Positions 10,281 through 22,137 of a stretch of 64,000 nt of DNA are shown here, piece after piece (the first letter of the stretch is position 1; each line of letters starts with the position of its first letter). The stretch is from Leptasterias polaris (lineage: Eukaryota; Echinodermata; Asteroidea; Forcipulatida; Asteriidae), in contig JAZGTN010000218.1 in NCBI GenBank assembly GCA_037783415.1, positions 186,001 to 250,000 of the forward strand. The letters run 5' to 3'. A program made the translations under genes and the position numbers. Below the pieces are notes generated by a model. The model saw only the letters and a program-made list of their open reading frames with translations, was not told the DNA's origin and ran no database searches.

Positions 10281-10889
10281 CATTGTGTAACACGGTCATT
10301 AACGCTTCACATGCCCATAGTTTGTTCTATTCTGTTTGACCAATATGGGATCTAGTATCCATACTTAAAATAAATTTGACTAATTTGTTTTGTGTAACTT
10401 GCAGCCTTTTTTCAATTTAACCGATAACGCAGAGAACCAGGATGACCAGGATGACCAATTAGTCAAAATTACATTGAATGAGAGCAGAATGAGAGCACAA
10501 CAGAGTATTTTGCGAGATCTTTCATTCAAACTGTAAGCATGTCTGTAAAGAAAATGTAATCTAGCACCGGCCTTTTGTAATTACAGAATTTACAATGTTT
10601 TCACCGGTTAGATACTCACTGGCCATAATACCATATGTACAGGGTACTTTATGTATTGTCATTTTGTTAACGTGTGAAGGTATAGTGACGGTACGCGATG
10701 TATATGGTCTATGTAGTTTTTAAGATGTAAACGTAATTAAAATTAGATCTTCTTGCGTATAATAAATTTTAAGAGTTAAACATTAAAGAAATTAACAATT
10801 TTCGAGTATGTAATATTAAAAGAAGTCGCTGGTGGTAAATTAAACTATGAGTTTAACAAAAAGCTATAAGACACTTTTAGGGTCTTTGA

Positions 10890-12136
10890 AATAAATACAA
10901 AATGCATCGTAAATGTTAACATAACGTTTTCTTGTGACGTAAGTGTAACTAATTGAACAAACGTTAATTTAACAGTATTTCAACATTCACATTTAACGTT
11001 GATGAACGTTGCATCATAAACAAAATAAAGTTAAATCTACGTTGAAAAACGGTAATGTCTAACATTGATTAAAATTACATCATTTTTTTATTTTTATTTT
11101 TTGTTTTAAGCCTTCGAGAAAGACTCTGCTAGGGTCGAAACGTCAGGCCACTAACTTATTTTTTGCATTTATACCACAGGTCCTTTTGGTTGGTAAGCAG
11201 TTTGCAACAGCTAATTCTATTTTCTCAAAAATTACATCAATAAGCAGAGATACGTTGAATCAATGTTCATATATAACGTTCATGTAACTAGTTGAACAGA
11301 CGCTAGTTTAACATTGTTTCAACGTTCACATTTAGCATTGATAAAACATTGCATCAATAAGCAAAATAACGTAAATCCTAAATGTAACTAGTTGAAAAAA
11401 CGTTAATGTAACATTGCTTCTATGTTTACAATCTATCGTTGATTAAACATTACATCATAATATGCAAAATAACGTTGCATCTACGTTCCCGTAAAACGTT
11501 TGAGCAACTAGTTGAAAACACGTAAATTTAACATTGCTTCTTTGCTTATAATCTAACGTTGATTAAACATTACATCAATAAGCAGAATTACGTTGATTTT
11601 ATGTTCATAGATAACGTTAATGTAACTAGTTTAGCTAATGTAACTAGTTTAGCAAACGTTAGTTTAATATTTCTACAACGTTGACATTAAACAGTGATTA
11701 AACGTCGCATCAATAAGCAAAATAACGATGCATCTACGTTCCCATAAAACGTTAAAGCAACTAGTTGAAAAAAACGTTAATTTAACATTACTTCTACAGT
11801 TACAATCTAACGTTGATTAAACATTACATCAACAAGCAGAATTACGTTGAATCTACGTTCATAGAAAACGTTAATGTAACTAGTTTAGCAAACGTTAGTT
11901 TTAGCATTACTACAACGTTGATTAAACATTGCATCAATATGCATAATAACGTTGCATCTACTTGTTCCCATAAAACGTTAAAGCAACTTGTTGAAAAAAC
12001 ATTAATTTAACATTACTTCTACAGTTACAATCTAACGTTGATTAAACATTACAACAATGAGTAGAATGACGTTGAATCTACGTTCATAGAAAACGTTAAT
12101 GTAACTAGTTTAGCAAACGTTATTTTAGCATTACTA
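10890..12136. repeat. ACGTT-rich satellite array, left block
   Basis: Degenerate tandem units of roughly 110-115 bp with recurring aacgttgattaaacattaca, atctacgttcatag, aacgttaatgtaactagtt and similar blocks. Each unit carries palindromic AACGTT and ACTAGT steps. No ORF is credible in it. The same satellite returns at 12980-13400, 18772-18856 and 20367-20520. Confidence 0.85.
11083..11227 (-). mobile_element. 145-bp retroposed fragment with a 12-bp target duplication
   Basis: The insert is flanked by AAAATTACATCA at 11071-11082 and 11228-11239. On the minus strand it ends in an A-rich tail (T-rich 11083-11108 on plus). Inside is ctgctagggtcgaaacgtc, a block that I associate with the ends of Penelope-like and related retroelements; its GTCGAAACGTC core resembles decayed hammerhead-type motifs. 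Exact family unproven. Confidence 0.6.
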
Positions 12137-12141
12137 CAACG

Positions 12142-12979
12142 TGTAGCGCACTATGAGCACTCAAGGGGGGGGGGGGGGCTGGTCTATATAAAATCTGATG
12201 TGAAGGTTTATTAAGTCTCAATCACCGTGAAAACTGTAACAAGATAAATAACAGAAAACAAATTACCATTTTGATAAGTAACAACAATGAAGGTATGGTC
12301 ATAACATACTATACTCAAGAACCGTGTATCCATAATGCACCTAGCATTAGTCAGTTTGAAGTTAACTTCCCTATACAAACTCAATGTCTGCATTGAACCT
12401 ACGGTTTCTGCAATTGTCTTAATCTCTATGACTTCTCCAATCATTTATAAAACACACTGTGTAGTCCACAAAGACATAATAATAACAATAACATAAAATA
12501 ATCCTCACCGTTCACGCCTTAGACCAGCTGATACAACTTCCAACATTCAACCCTGATCACTTAATGACTACTTCGACTCTATTTAGCCTAGACGAAATGA
12601 AATACAAATCTAGAATCACTTCTATGCAATGAAACAATGTAATGAACAATAGCAAAATAAACATGCACATGTACTCTCAAAACCCCTTGAAAATAGACAC
12701 AATTTCTGCATTAACAGTAAAGAAACTATATGCAAGTGATAATACGACAATATCCATGATATAGTAAGCATCAAATAACATTGTCGTACCCATAACACGA
12801 TACAAAGGGGGCAAGTAGCCAAAAGATTCATCCGAAACGAACGGATAAGTTTTGTGGTTTACAACTTTCAAGCATGACAAATCATAGAAAAACATGATTA
12901 TGAGAGGGCGCTAATCACAACTAGACTTTCCTTAAGTCAACTGAACGCTTTAGCTAAACGCGCCAAGTCGCCAGTTACA
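12142..12979. mobile_element. solo LTR, 838 bp, 5-bp target duplication
   Basis: The insert starts TGTAGC and ends GTTACA, and is flanked by CAACG at 12137-12141 and 12980-12984. It sits precisely inside the satellite. A run of 16 G or so lies near the left end, followed by a TATA-like tctatataaaatc at about 12182. No ORF of note. TG...CA ends plus a 5-bp duplication are the hallmark of an LTR left by recombination between the two LTRs of a full element. Confidence 0.8.
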
Positions 12980-13400
12980 CAACGTTCACATTAAACTGCA
13001 TCAATATGCAAAATAACGTTGCATCTACGTTTCCATGAAACGTTAAAGCAACTAGTTGAAAAAACATTAATTTAACATTGCTTCTACGTTTACAATCTAA
13101 CGTTGATAAAACATTACATCAATGAGCAAAATGACGTCGATTCTACATTCATAGATAGCGTTAATGTAACTAGTTATACAAGTTCACATTAAACGTTGAT
13201 TAAACACTGCATCAATATGCAAAATAACGTTGCATCTACGTTTCCATGAAACGTTAAAGAAACTAGTTGAAAAAACGTTAACTTAACATTGCTTACAATC
13301 TAACGTTGATTAAACATTACATCAATGAGCAGAATTACGTTGATTCTACGTTCATAGATAGCGTTAATGTAACTAGTTAAGCAAACGTTAGTTTAACATA
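12980..13400. repeat. ACGTT-rich satellite array, right block
   Basis: Continuation of the array after the solo LTR, with the same blocks such as cgttgcatctacgtttccat. Confidence 0.85.
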
Positions 13401-14199
13401 TGAATTTGTTGTGTTCACTTAAGCTCGTTTCCCCTGTTCACGCATTTCCTGATAACAAAACGAAGCGAAAAAGGCAGGTTTTTCCCTCTTTTTCGCTCAT
13501 AACTTGATAACCCCACAACCCCACAACCCCACGGGTGATTTCACGGGGTAAAACAGTTTCAAAAAGTATATTTTTAGGTCAAGCTAATGGTGGTAGTTGT
13601 TTCCTTTTGTTATGAAAAAAACCGCCGTACTTTTGCATTTGAAAAAACTAAGTTGTGCCGGTTTTCCTGTGGTAGCGTGCATTTTTCACCCCATCAGAAT
13701 TACTCATTAGGGTGTCGATTCTTTTTGGAGTGTTGGATTCCACCGGGTAAAACAGAATCGAATAGTTGAGACTATTACCTTGACTGTGATGTAAGAAAGG
13801 TTTCGATAGGTTGGAAAAAAACGCCGTAAAGATGAAAAAGTGACCAATGATGATCCTCGATCGATATTCTGTTCTTTGGCCGGAGTTCCCACCGGTCACC
13901 GTTTGTTTACACGTGTTTGGTAACCCTACATGCGACCTTCATCTTCTGAGTTCAAGAACAGATTTTCTGTGTTTACATCATTGGGAAATCTTAGAAAAAT
14001 TACCATATTGTGAACTTTTGACGGGGAAATTCGATCTTGAAGTAGTGTGAATTTGGAACCTAAAAAGCATGAAATTCAGGATGCGAAGGCCATTTGACCA
14101 CTTCCATGACTCTACGTGACTTGGACCGTACCACTTTTGTCAAAGGAGGGTATGCGTGGATTCCTTTGTTTATTGCAGTGGGTATGGGCTATATATATA
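13401..14199. other. no gene seen
   Basis: Unique-looking sequence with a short ccccacaa triplication near 13510. No supported coding region; it may include the 5' untranslated part of the following element. Confidence 0.5.
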
Positions 14200-14339
14200 T
14201 AGCCAGGGCAGCACTGTGTGAGTGTAGCACTGTTTGAGTAGCTCCTACACTGTGACCACATAATTCTTGTATTTTTTACTTGTTTCGTTAGTTTAAGTCT
14301 TTTGAGAGATTTTAATAGTTTTTAGTAGTCTCCAGCTGC

Positions 14340-15838
14340 TTGTGTATGCTACCGACAGATAAGTTGTCTGCAGTTTTTTGCCTACATTTGACTGTTTTTA
14401 ACATTGCCATTTTGGTTGCCAATGCACTCTCCGTCTCTTCACCCGTGCACCGAGGTTCATTCAACCGTACAGCGTGTGCCACACCCCGAGCTTGCGGGGT
14501 TGTTTTCAGTGTGGCTGTCGGCGTGAACATGCCTTGTGTACTGTACTCAGCGGGGCAACTTCGTCGTTTACAGAACTCAACCATCGCAACTAGGAAACTC
14601 CCTTCGGCAGTTTATACTATCTTACGTGAGTTAAACATTTGCCGCAGACCACCGACCCGTCGAATTTATTGTGGAGGTTACACTACACGATCTTGTACTT
14701 TCCACCGCAAAATCATCCATGAGTTCGGACATGTCGGAACAATACATGTAGTTGTTGGTCACCGGCGGCGGCCATCTTTAAATGGCGTGTCGTCAATAAC
14801 TAACGCTAATTCGCCATTTCTGCCACGAAATAATGCCAACCTGGTCGTGATAAAAAAGGATAGTATGGAAACACCCAGAGTCTGTCAACATCTCAACGTG
14901 AGTACACTAAATGCGAGGTCAATATGTAATAAAACAGCTGACATTTTGGAAGTATTTAATGAAAGAAATGTTGATGTCACGGAAACCTGGCTCAAATGTA
15001 AGGACACAGTTACCCCATCCAATCTTACATCTCAGGGACACAAGTTTGTTCATAGCTGTAAAATAACTAAATCTGGTGGAGGTGTTGGACTGTTATACAA
15101 ACCTGAGGTTAATCTACGTGTTTCCTCCATCAGATTTGTCACTACATCATTCGAATACATGGAGTGTGAGATTCTCTGCTCGAGGAAAACGATTCGTTTG
15201 TTCGTTCTTTATCGACCACCTGCTTCCAGCATTACCATGTTTTTGACTGAGTTTAGCACTCTGATTGAGAGTATGCTTTCGTCACCTGCAGAATTTGTTG
15301 CACTGTGGTCGTGTTGATGCTAGAGACACATCATTCATGAATCGCTAGAGACACAACATCATTCATGAATCTCCTCGACTCGTGTAATCTCAAGCAACAT
15401 GTCCATCAAACTAGACACAACCGAGGACATACGCTAGATTTGGTTATCACTCGCTCAACCCTATCCATCATCAGAAACATTGATGTGTTTGATTACACTT
15501 TATCTGATCACTCATTGGTGACATGCTCTCTTGATGTCAACAAACCTGCACCACAGATGAAGCCTGTTACTTTTCGCAAGATAAGAGACATTGACACTGC
15601 TAAGTTTGCTGATGATGTATCAACATCCTCACTTGCACATATGGCAAGAGCTGACACAGATCCAGATGATTTGGTAAAGGCATATAACACAGTCATGAGA
15701 GAAATTCTTGATCGGCATGCTCCGTTGAAGACTAAAACCTTTACTCTCCGCCCAAATACTCCCTGGTTTTCGGATGAAATTCGTCGAGAAAAAGCAAACG
15801 CAAGAAACTTGAAAACAAATGGCGTTTTACAAGCTTAA
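14340..15838 (+). pseudogene. ORF1-like leader and AP-type endonuclease of the non-LTR element
   Basis: A first frame runs 14340-15317 and a second 15365-15838. From about 14890 it reads as the APE-like endonuclease: STLNARSICNKTADI, DVTETWLKC, GGGVGLLYK, VLYRPP, then TLDLVITR and the terminal SDHSLV. These motifs form the catalytic pocket that nicks target DNA. The upstream 180 residues have no clear domain. The two frames are separated by a near-exact duplication of a 27-30-bp block ending in catcattcatgaat (about 15315-15370), which destroys the frame, and the segment between VALWSC and MNLLDSC appears shortened. Confidence 0.75.
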
Positions 15839-15841
15839 CTG

Positions 15842-17717
15842 TTGATCGAAGTCTCGATCAAGGTCAGTGTACTCATCCAAAAGTCAAAATGTAGCTACTA
15901 CCAAAACCTCATAGTTGACTGCCGAGGTGATGGAAACAGCATTTTCAGAATTCTTGACGGTCTGCTCGGTCGTAAGAAGGGTGCAAAATTACCATCTTGT
16001 GGATCAGCATGTGATGTTGCCAGCCAATCAGTAATTTTTTTCAAAACAAGATCTGCAACATACGAAAGAACTGCGAGGAGGTCGTTTCGGATCTTGATGA
16101 TGATCTCAGACAACATCCACGTAGTGTTCCCGATGATAATCTTGCACTCAAAACGGTCTCCTATCTCCACATCGAAAAACTAATTCGCCAATCACCACCC
16201 AAGTCCAGCAATATTGATCCCATCCCAACCAAACTTCTCAAATCATGTTTGTCTGCGGCTGCTCCAGTAATTGCATCAATAGTTAATTCATCTATTACTC
16301 ACAGTGTAGTACCAGAATTACTCAAATCTGCATCTGTTACTCCAATCTTCAAAAAGAGGAACAACGATCCTATCAACAACTTACCATTTCTCGCGAAAAT
16401 CCTCGAGAAAGTTGTAGCACAGCAACTCTCACACCACATGTCACAAAATCATCTGAATGAACCATATCAGTCTGCATATCGCAAATTTCACGGGACCGAG
16501 ACTGCTCTTAACCCGCATACAGAACGACATCCTTCTAAGCATGGACCAAGGGAAAGTCGCTATCCTCGTTTTGTTGGATCTCAGTGCAGCTTTCGACGCT
16601 CTGGACCTGCAGCTTTCGACGCTCTGGACCATCAAATCTTGCTGCAGAGACTACAGTCACACGTCGGTCTGTCGTCGGATACAGCGTGTTGGTTCAAGTC
16701 ATATCTTGCTGGCCGAACTCAAACTGTGAACATTACAACCGACTCGGAAACAGGTTCATCATCTTATCCCTTAAGGTACGGAGTCCCACAGGGATCGGTA
16801 TTGGGGCCCCTCCTGTTTAACATATATATGCTACCCATTGGTCAAGTTATTCGCAATCATGGTTTGACCTGTCACTTCTACGCAGATGATACTGTCCTGT
16901 ATGTATCAGCTTCACCAACTTCAGATGGTGTAGCAATGTGCACTACACTTATTGAGAGATGTTGCACTGACATCAAACGTTGGATGAACTCAAACTACAT
17001 GAAACTCAATACCAACAAGACCGAGCTGCTTGTTATAGGTACACCTGGACATTTAAATAAAGTTCCTGCCTTCAACTTAAACATTGGAGATGATTGTGTA
17101 GAAGTTTCTAAGCAAATCAAGAATCTAGGGGTTGTATTTGACCGTAATATGAAAATGCAAACTCATATTCGTGAAGTAGCTCGCAATGCCATGTACCATC
17201 TACATAACATCAGTAAAATTAAACAATACCTGACTTAGTTACTGAACAAGTTATTACAACTCTAGTTATGTCCAGGGTCGATTATTGTAATGCTCTGCTT
17301 GCAGGTCTTCCTCAATCTACGATTGCACCTTTACAACGTGTGCAAAATTGTGCAGCTAGAATTCTTACAGGTACTAAAACATTTGACCATATCACCCCCG
17401 TTCTCATGAAATTGCACTGGCTTCCTGTAAAGTATCGTATTATTTATAAAATTTGTCTGCTAGTTTTTAAATGTATAAACAGTCTAGCCCCAAGTTATCT
17501 ATGTGAACTATTGCTGACAATTAACTCAACTTCACTTAGGACCACACGTTCATCCTCAGATAAAACTAGGTTGCAACCTGTGAACACTAGATTATGTACT
17601 TACGGTGACAGAGCTTTCTCTGCAATTGCACCTCGTCTATGGAACCAGTTAAATGTTTGTCTCAGGGAGGAAAACTCCATCTGTAGCTTCAAATCTGGGC
17701 TTAAGACATCTCTTTAG
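15842..17717 (+). pseudogene. reverse transcriptase of the L2/CR1-like element
   Basis: Pieces in several frames: 15842-16183 (linker before RT), 16249-17238 (fingers and palm) and 17268-17717 (thumb and tail). RT motifs include FDALDHQILLQRL, GVPQGSVLGPLLFNIYMLP and CHFYADDTVLY with the intact catalytic pair at about 16880-16890, then KLNTNKTELL. The last piece carries MSRVDYCNALLAGLP and the WNQLNV tail. A 23-bp exact duplication (16585-16630) breaks the frame just before the first palm Asp; TAG at 17236-17238 separates the last part. The enzyme would perform target-primed reverse transcription, but this copy cannot make it. Confidence 0.85.
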
Positions 17718-17963
17718 GGAAGCATTTTTAACTTAAAGTAATGTTCAATTTTTCTTATTGCCCTGCTGTTTACTGCATTGTTGTGGGTTTTTATCGGGTG
17801 GTTTTATAACGGCTTGGTGTTTTGTGCATTCTTCTTTTATCACTTTTTACTGGTTTCATTTTAAATATTGTTGGATCTTAGGGTAACTTTTTCAGGATCT
17901 TTATATTCTACGTGGTTTTACTGTTGTGATTGATTGGTTTTAAATATTCTGTATATTTTTCCT

Positions 17964-18086
17964 TTATTGTTTTAATGATCACACTTTGTATTGTTTTAAT
18001 GATCACACTTTGTATTGTTTTAATGATCACACTTTGTATTGTTTTAATGATCACACTTTGTATTGTTTTAATGATCACACTTTGTG
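17964..18086 (+). repeat. 24-bp tandem repeat, five copies, in the 3' untranslated tail
   Basis: Five near-identical copies of a unit containing taatgatcacactttgtatt. Confidence 0.95.
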
Positions 18087-18220
18087 GATCTTTTCTTTTG
18101 AGCTTTTCTGATTTTACTTTTTGTGGTTTGTTTTAGTTTTTCTTGTTGTAAAGCGCCTGGGAGCATTGAAAAATGGATTTGGCGCTATATAAATGTGTTT
18201 TATTATTATTATTATTATTT

Positions 18221-18771
18221 ATGGCATCATGGTGAGATTCGTCTAATAATGATTATCATTATTTTTGTTAAACTTCTATTATTGTTGCTATGTGATGAAA
18301 AGTACTTCTATTATTGTTGCTATGTGATGAAAAGTATCACAAAAGTAAGATTTATTTTTGATTGTGCAAAACATAATGAGTATTTTTTTTATTTATTTGG
18401 GGTTAGAGCTTAAGTTAAAAAAAAAAAAGAACTGTTCAGAAAAGATAAACAGAAGTAACTTTTCAGAAACCAACTTCTCATTGCTTCAAATGTTTCTGTT
18501 TTTCCATGTATATGTGTATTAGTTAGGCCTATATCAGTATGAAAGTTACGAATGAACGTCCCTCTGTGGTTACATAACGCGTTAAGTTTTACCTTTTCTG
18601 AAAATGGAACATGCAACCCGGTCCTGGTATGGTCGAACGCACAGCTACACAGGGTTTGGGTTAATCCGATTTAATGAGCCCGTGCACTGCCTCCCAGCGA
18701 ACACACAAGAATTAACATGTAATCTTAAGTGAACAAAACAGGGGGCAACAAATTCATGTGCATTTGTACAA
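18221..18771. other. no gene seen
   Basis: Includes an exact 33-bp tandem duplication (about 18271-18336, tctattattgttgctatgtg block) and an A-run at 18417-18428. No supported coding sequence. Confidence 0.5.
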
Positions 18772-18856
18772 CGTTCACATTAAACGTTGATTAAACGTTG
18801 CATCAATAAGCAAAGTAACGTTGCATCTACGTTCCCATAAAACGTTAAAGCAACTA
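18772..18856. repeat. ACGTT-rich satellite, second locus left part
   Basis: Same unit as at 10.9-13.4 kb (cattaaacgttgattaaacg, ttgcatctacgttcccataa). Confidence 0.8.
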
Positions 18857-20366
18857 CCGTATTTTCTTGCGGACAAGACGCGTCTTATCTGACTTTTTAG
18901 ACCCCAAAAATATCGGTGCGTCTTATCTTTCGATGCGCCTTGTCTGCTGACGATTGATTTTTTTTTGATGATCACTGCGTAAAATAATACCTTTATTTTG
19001 TCCAGTTCAAATCAACGGTCTTTGTGTGAAGAATCCTTACTCAATAATGCCGTCAAACAAGGCTCAACTATCCAGACACTGAGACCGTATTTTCGTTTCA
19101 ACAATCATGCCGCAATCCCCCAGACTGTCCTTTCATTCCAACAATGCCGCAACTTGTTCATCCCCCATGACCGTGCTTTCATTCCAACAATGCCGCAATG
19201 TGTTGGTACTTTCGGTCCAACAGACGTCGGCGTCGTACAAACGTTTTTCTGTGTGGCCGCGTATTCGTTCCGAAAATGCTGCAATCAGATTTACTGTCAA
19301 TGCTGTTGTACAAACGGCATTCACCCAACCTCTATTGTGTGGTGAACTTTGAGGGTTTTTATTGTACAGAATATCTCCGAAGTGTGCTTGACGTACTATT
19401 ATGGCTTGACGTACTATTTAAGGATGGGATAATTAAGTACCAATGTTTGTTGGCCAACCTATACGAATTGCACTTTCGTTTGTTTCATTAAACGTTCAAA
19501 TATTCATTTTTTAATTGCCTCTTTTTAGTCAAATAAAAAAAAATTTCCTTGAAAACAAGGTAATGACCCTTGAAAACAAAACTAACATTATTTAAGAAGA
19601 GGATAGATGTTTTAAACAAATATCTTATGAACGAGATTATAAGTTTGAAATAAATAAAAAGAACTTTAAAACAAAATCTTATGAACGAGATTAACAAATT
19701 AAAGGTTTGAAATAATGGAAAAGAATTTTATATACAAAAAGAAACACATTACAAAAACTTAAACAAATATATATAATGAAACATTTTGTTACGTCTTCCC
19801 GGGTGTGGGGATTATTTGCGTAAGGTATATATAAAGGCGACGCTAGTTTTGGTATTAGTCACCGGTAGAGGGCGCAACATCTACTGGCTCGGAGGGACTT
19901 AGACTGGTAACCTGTCTTTATCAGCAAGGATCCTCATTGTGGGACGTCGGATGTTCATGCTAGGAGGGCCTGGGTTCGTGTTGCAATATCTTCAGACAGT
20001 GCGTGGACCATTGTTTCTGGCCGCTGATTGGGCTGGACTTCATATTATTAACAATGCACAGCGTTGGCTGAATGGATGGACGAAGGTCGGTATCAATTTA
20101 CGTTGGTCTTTTCTGCATGGCTCTACACGCCCATGTGGTTACGGTTTCATTCATGCTTCGAATAGTGTGAACGCTCCAAAAGGCAACAAAATGACGTCTT
20201 TGTGTCAATGTACCGACACCGGGTGGCGCCTGGTGTTCTTCTGTGTGCTGTTAAACATGCGTCTTGTGCGGCGGTGCGCCTTTTCTGCTGACGTTTGAAA
20301 TTTTTTGGGGTCATTTTAGGGTCCTGCGTCTTGTCCGCCGAGCGCCTTATCCGCAAGAAAATACGG
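18857..20366. mobile_element. 1.5-kb TA-flanked non-autonomous DNA transposon (MITE-like)
   Basis: Ends are inverted: CCGTATTTTCTTGCGGACAA at the left and its relative TTATCCGCAAGAAAATACGG at the right. TA lies on both sides (18855-18856, 20367-20368), and joining the flanks restores the satellite stretch caactagttg. This is the Tc1/mariner-type target choice. No transposase ORF; inside are three copies of a ccaacaatgccgcaa block (19098-19200). The related element at 39709-40986 shares terminal and internal blocks. Confidence 0.8.
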
Positions 20367-20520
20367 TAGTTGAAAAAACGTTAATTTAACATTGCTTCTA
20401 CGTTCACAATTTAACGTTGATTTAACATTACATCAATGAGCAGAATTACGTTGAATCTACGTTTGCATGTTACGTTAAAGTAACGTTCAGTGCAAACCTT
20501 TTTTAAACGTGGTTTCAACG
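20367..20520. repeat. ACGTT-rich satellite, second locus right part
   Basis: Continuation of the satellite interrupted by the MITE; ends near tttcaacggac. Confidence 0.8.
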
Positions 20521-21240
20521 GACTTTTGCTATCTGGGAAAGTGCTTTGATCAGTTGTTTCATGTTTTGCCATCTTAAAAGCCCTGTTGCGCATAGGAGGA
20601 GCAGATGCACGCTGGGTTTCTGTGCTCATACTTAATTGAAATGGTTTGTACCTTTACTTAGATCTGTTGCCTGTCCAACCACTCTAGTCTTGTATGACTT
20701 AAGCAGATGGCTCTCATCTAAACGTGCACGCCGAGGTGCAAACGTTTTCCTCGCAATGCCATCTCCCTCGTCTTCAGGGAGTAAAGCTCCAACTTTCAAA
20801 GATGCTGTAACCCCTGCAATATAAACACACAATTTGCCCATGCAATGAATATTACAGGAAGAGAGAAGACAACATTTCAAACTAAAATGATGAATAATTG
20901 TAGAAAGGCAGTTTCTTCTGGGGGGGAAGGAGTCTGTATATGGAAGCAAAATTGTCTACTGAAATAACTTTTGTTGATTTTTCTGCAAATAAGTTGATGA
21001 CCATGCAACAGCATCAGCCTTCGGCACAACAATTAGGAGGCACTTTCATGTTACAGGTACTTGTGTAAATGTAGACATGTAGGTAAGTGTAATTGTGGTC
21101 CTGAAGAGTTTTAGTGATAAACAATTTCATAAATGTTTAGTTTGCTTAGAAGAAATATATCACAAGAATTAACAAGAGTAATATTGCTTGTCTCTTTAAA
21201 AGAAAATGTTTAAAGAACACATTAACTTTCAATATAGTTT
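20521..21240. other. no gene seen
   Basis: Mostly AT-rich unique sequence; some short open frames without recognisable motifs. Confidence 0.5.
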
Positions 21241-21252
21241 ACATGGATTAAG

Positions 21253-22137
21253 ATGGCGACTAGTCCACAAGCTCTTTGTTGGGCTCTCGCTTTTGTTATA
21301 AATGTTGCTCTTCTCAACCCTCAAAGTACTACAAATTGTATACCACATGATAGAGTTTTGCCGGCTGACAAGCCTGGACACATTCATCAAGGATTTTCCA
21401 CTAGTGAAAGTGAAATATTTAGTGTTTTCTACTCAGTTTTTCTCCATCTTCAACCTGTCTTTCAAGTCAACTGCACCATTCAATGCACGCCTCATCGACT
21501 CCATTGTGAACCACAAGCCAGTCATTGTTCTCACCAAGCATCAGGGAAGTACTGCAAGCTTTATGTACATGTAGTGCATCCAATATGGCTGAACCTTCAA
21601 CTTAAACTCAGAACTCCAAAACACAGTAAGTTTGGTAAAGCTCCAGTGACATATTACCCCAACTCTACAGCTGCATTTAACATCTCTTTGACTGTCTCTG
21701 GAGACATAGAACTGAATCCTGGTCCTGTAAAAGATATCTGTGGTAAATGTAGCCATCCAGTTAAATGCAATCAAAGATCTCTTCTCTGTGAGGACTGTAA
21801 TAAATATTGGCATCAGAAGTGCATACCTGCTATGACCATTGACCAGTACAGAGTGCTCATATCTAGCACAATAGACTGGTTTTGCCCGGTATGTACCACA
21901 TCTACAATGTTGCCATTTTCTTCATGTAGTGATACATCATTCCAGGATGTCTTTAGTAATAAAATTATGATGATCAGTCAACCGAACTTCTGGCATGTCT
22001 GGAATCAACACCAGATCCCAACTTACGCACAAAGAACTCTATATTTGGGTTACTATTTAATGCTCGTAGCATACGTAGTAAACAAGAGGAATTCAAATCA
22101 TTCTTGGAACTCCATCCCATTGACATTGCTTGTGTGA
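21253..22137 (+). CDS. ORF1 with 2A-like peptide and PHD-like zinc finger
   Basis: 294 codons. Residues 7-22 (ALCWALAFVINVAL) are hydrophobic and signal-like. Residues 151-158 are DIELNPGP (21703-21726), the 2A consensus D-x-E-x-N-P-G-P, at which ribosomes skip the Gly-Pro bond; preceded by SLTVSG. Directly after it, residues 162-214 hold a C4HC3 arrangement (CGKC, LCEDC, WHQKC, WFCPVC), a PHD-like finger as often found in ORF1 of CR1-like elements. In 2A-bearing elements of this group the upstream part can act as a secretory leader; that is known from the family and only inferred here. The final 40 codons are probably out of frame: the endonuclease starts in another frame from about 22040 (FNARSIRSK), so an indel near 22000 has separated ORF1 from it. 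Confidence 0.75.
   Translation: MATSPQALCWALAFVINVALLNPQSTTNCIPHDRVLPADKPGHIHQGFSTSESEIFSVFYSVFLHLQPVFQVNCTIQCTPHRLHCEPQASHCSHQASGKYCKLYVHVVHPIWLNLQLKLRTPKHSKFGKAPVTYYPNSTAAFNISLTVSGDIELNPGPVKDICGKCSHPVKCNQRSLLCEDCNKYWHQKCIPAMTIDQYRVLISSTIDWFCPVCTTSTMLPFSSCSDTSFQDVFSNKIMMISQPNFWHVWNQHQIPTYAQRTLYLGYYLMLVAYVVNKRNSNHSWNSIPLTLLV

Larger units (their letters stand above)
14200..18220 (+). mobile_element. L2/CR1-like non-LTR retrotransposon, decayed
   Basis: Endonuclease and reverse transcriptase remnants in the correct order, a 3' tail with agcgcctgggagcattg and ggcgctatataaat, and an ATT microsatellite (18200-18220) at the end. This tail type is usual for L2-like elements. Left end is not defined. 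Confidence 0.8.

Noticed and set aside
11100..11140. Functional hammerhead ribozyme
   Set aside because: The conserved C-U-G-A-N-G-A box is not intact; only a decayed resemblance.
14312..14584. Minus-strand gene opposite the non-LTR leader
   Set aside because: Shadow of the plus-strand frame; no independent evidence.
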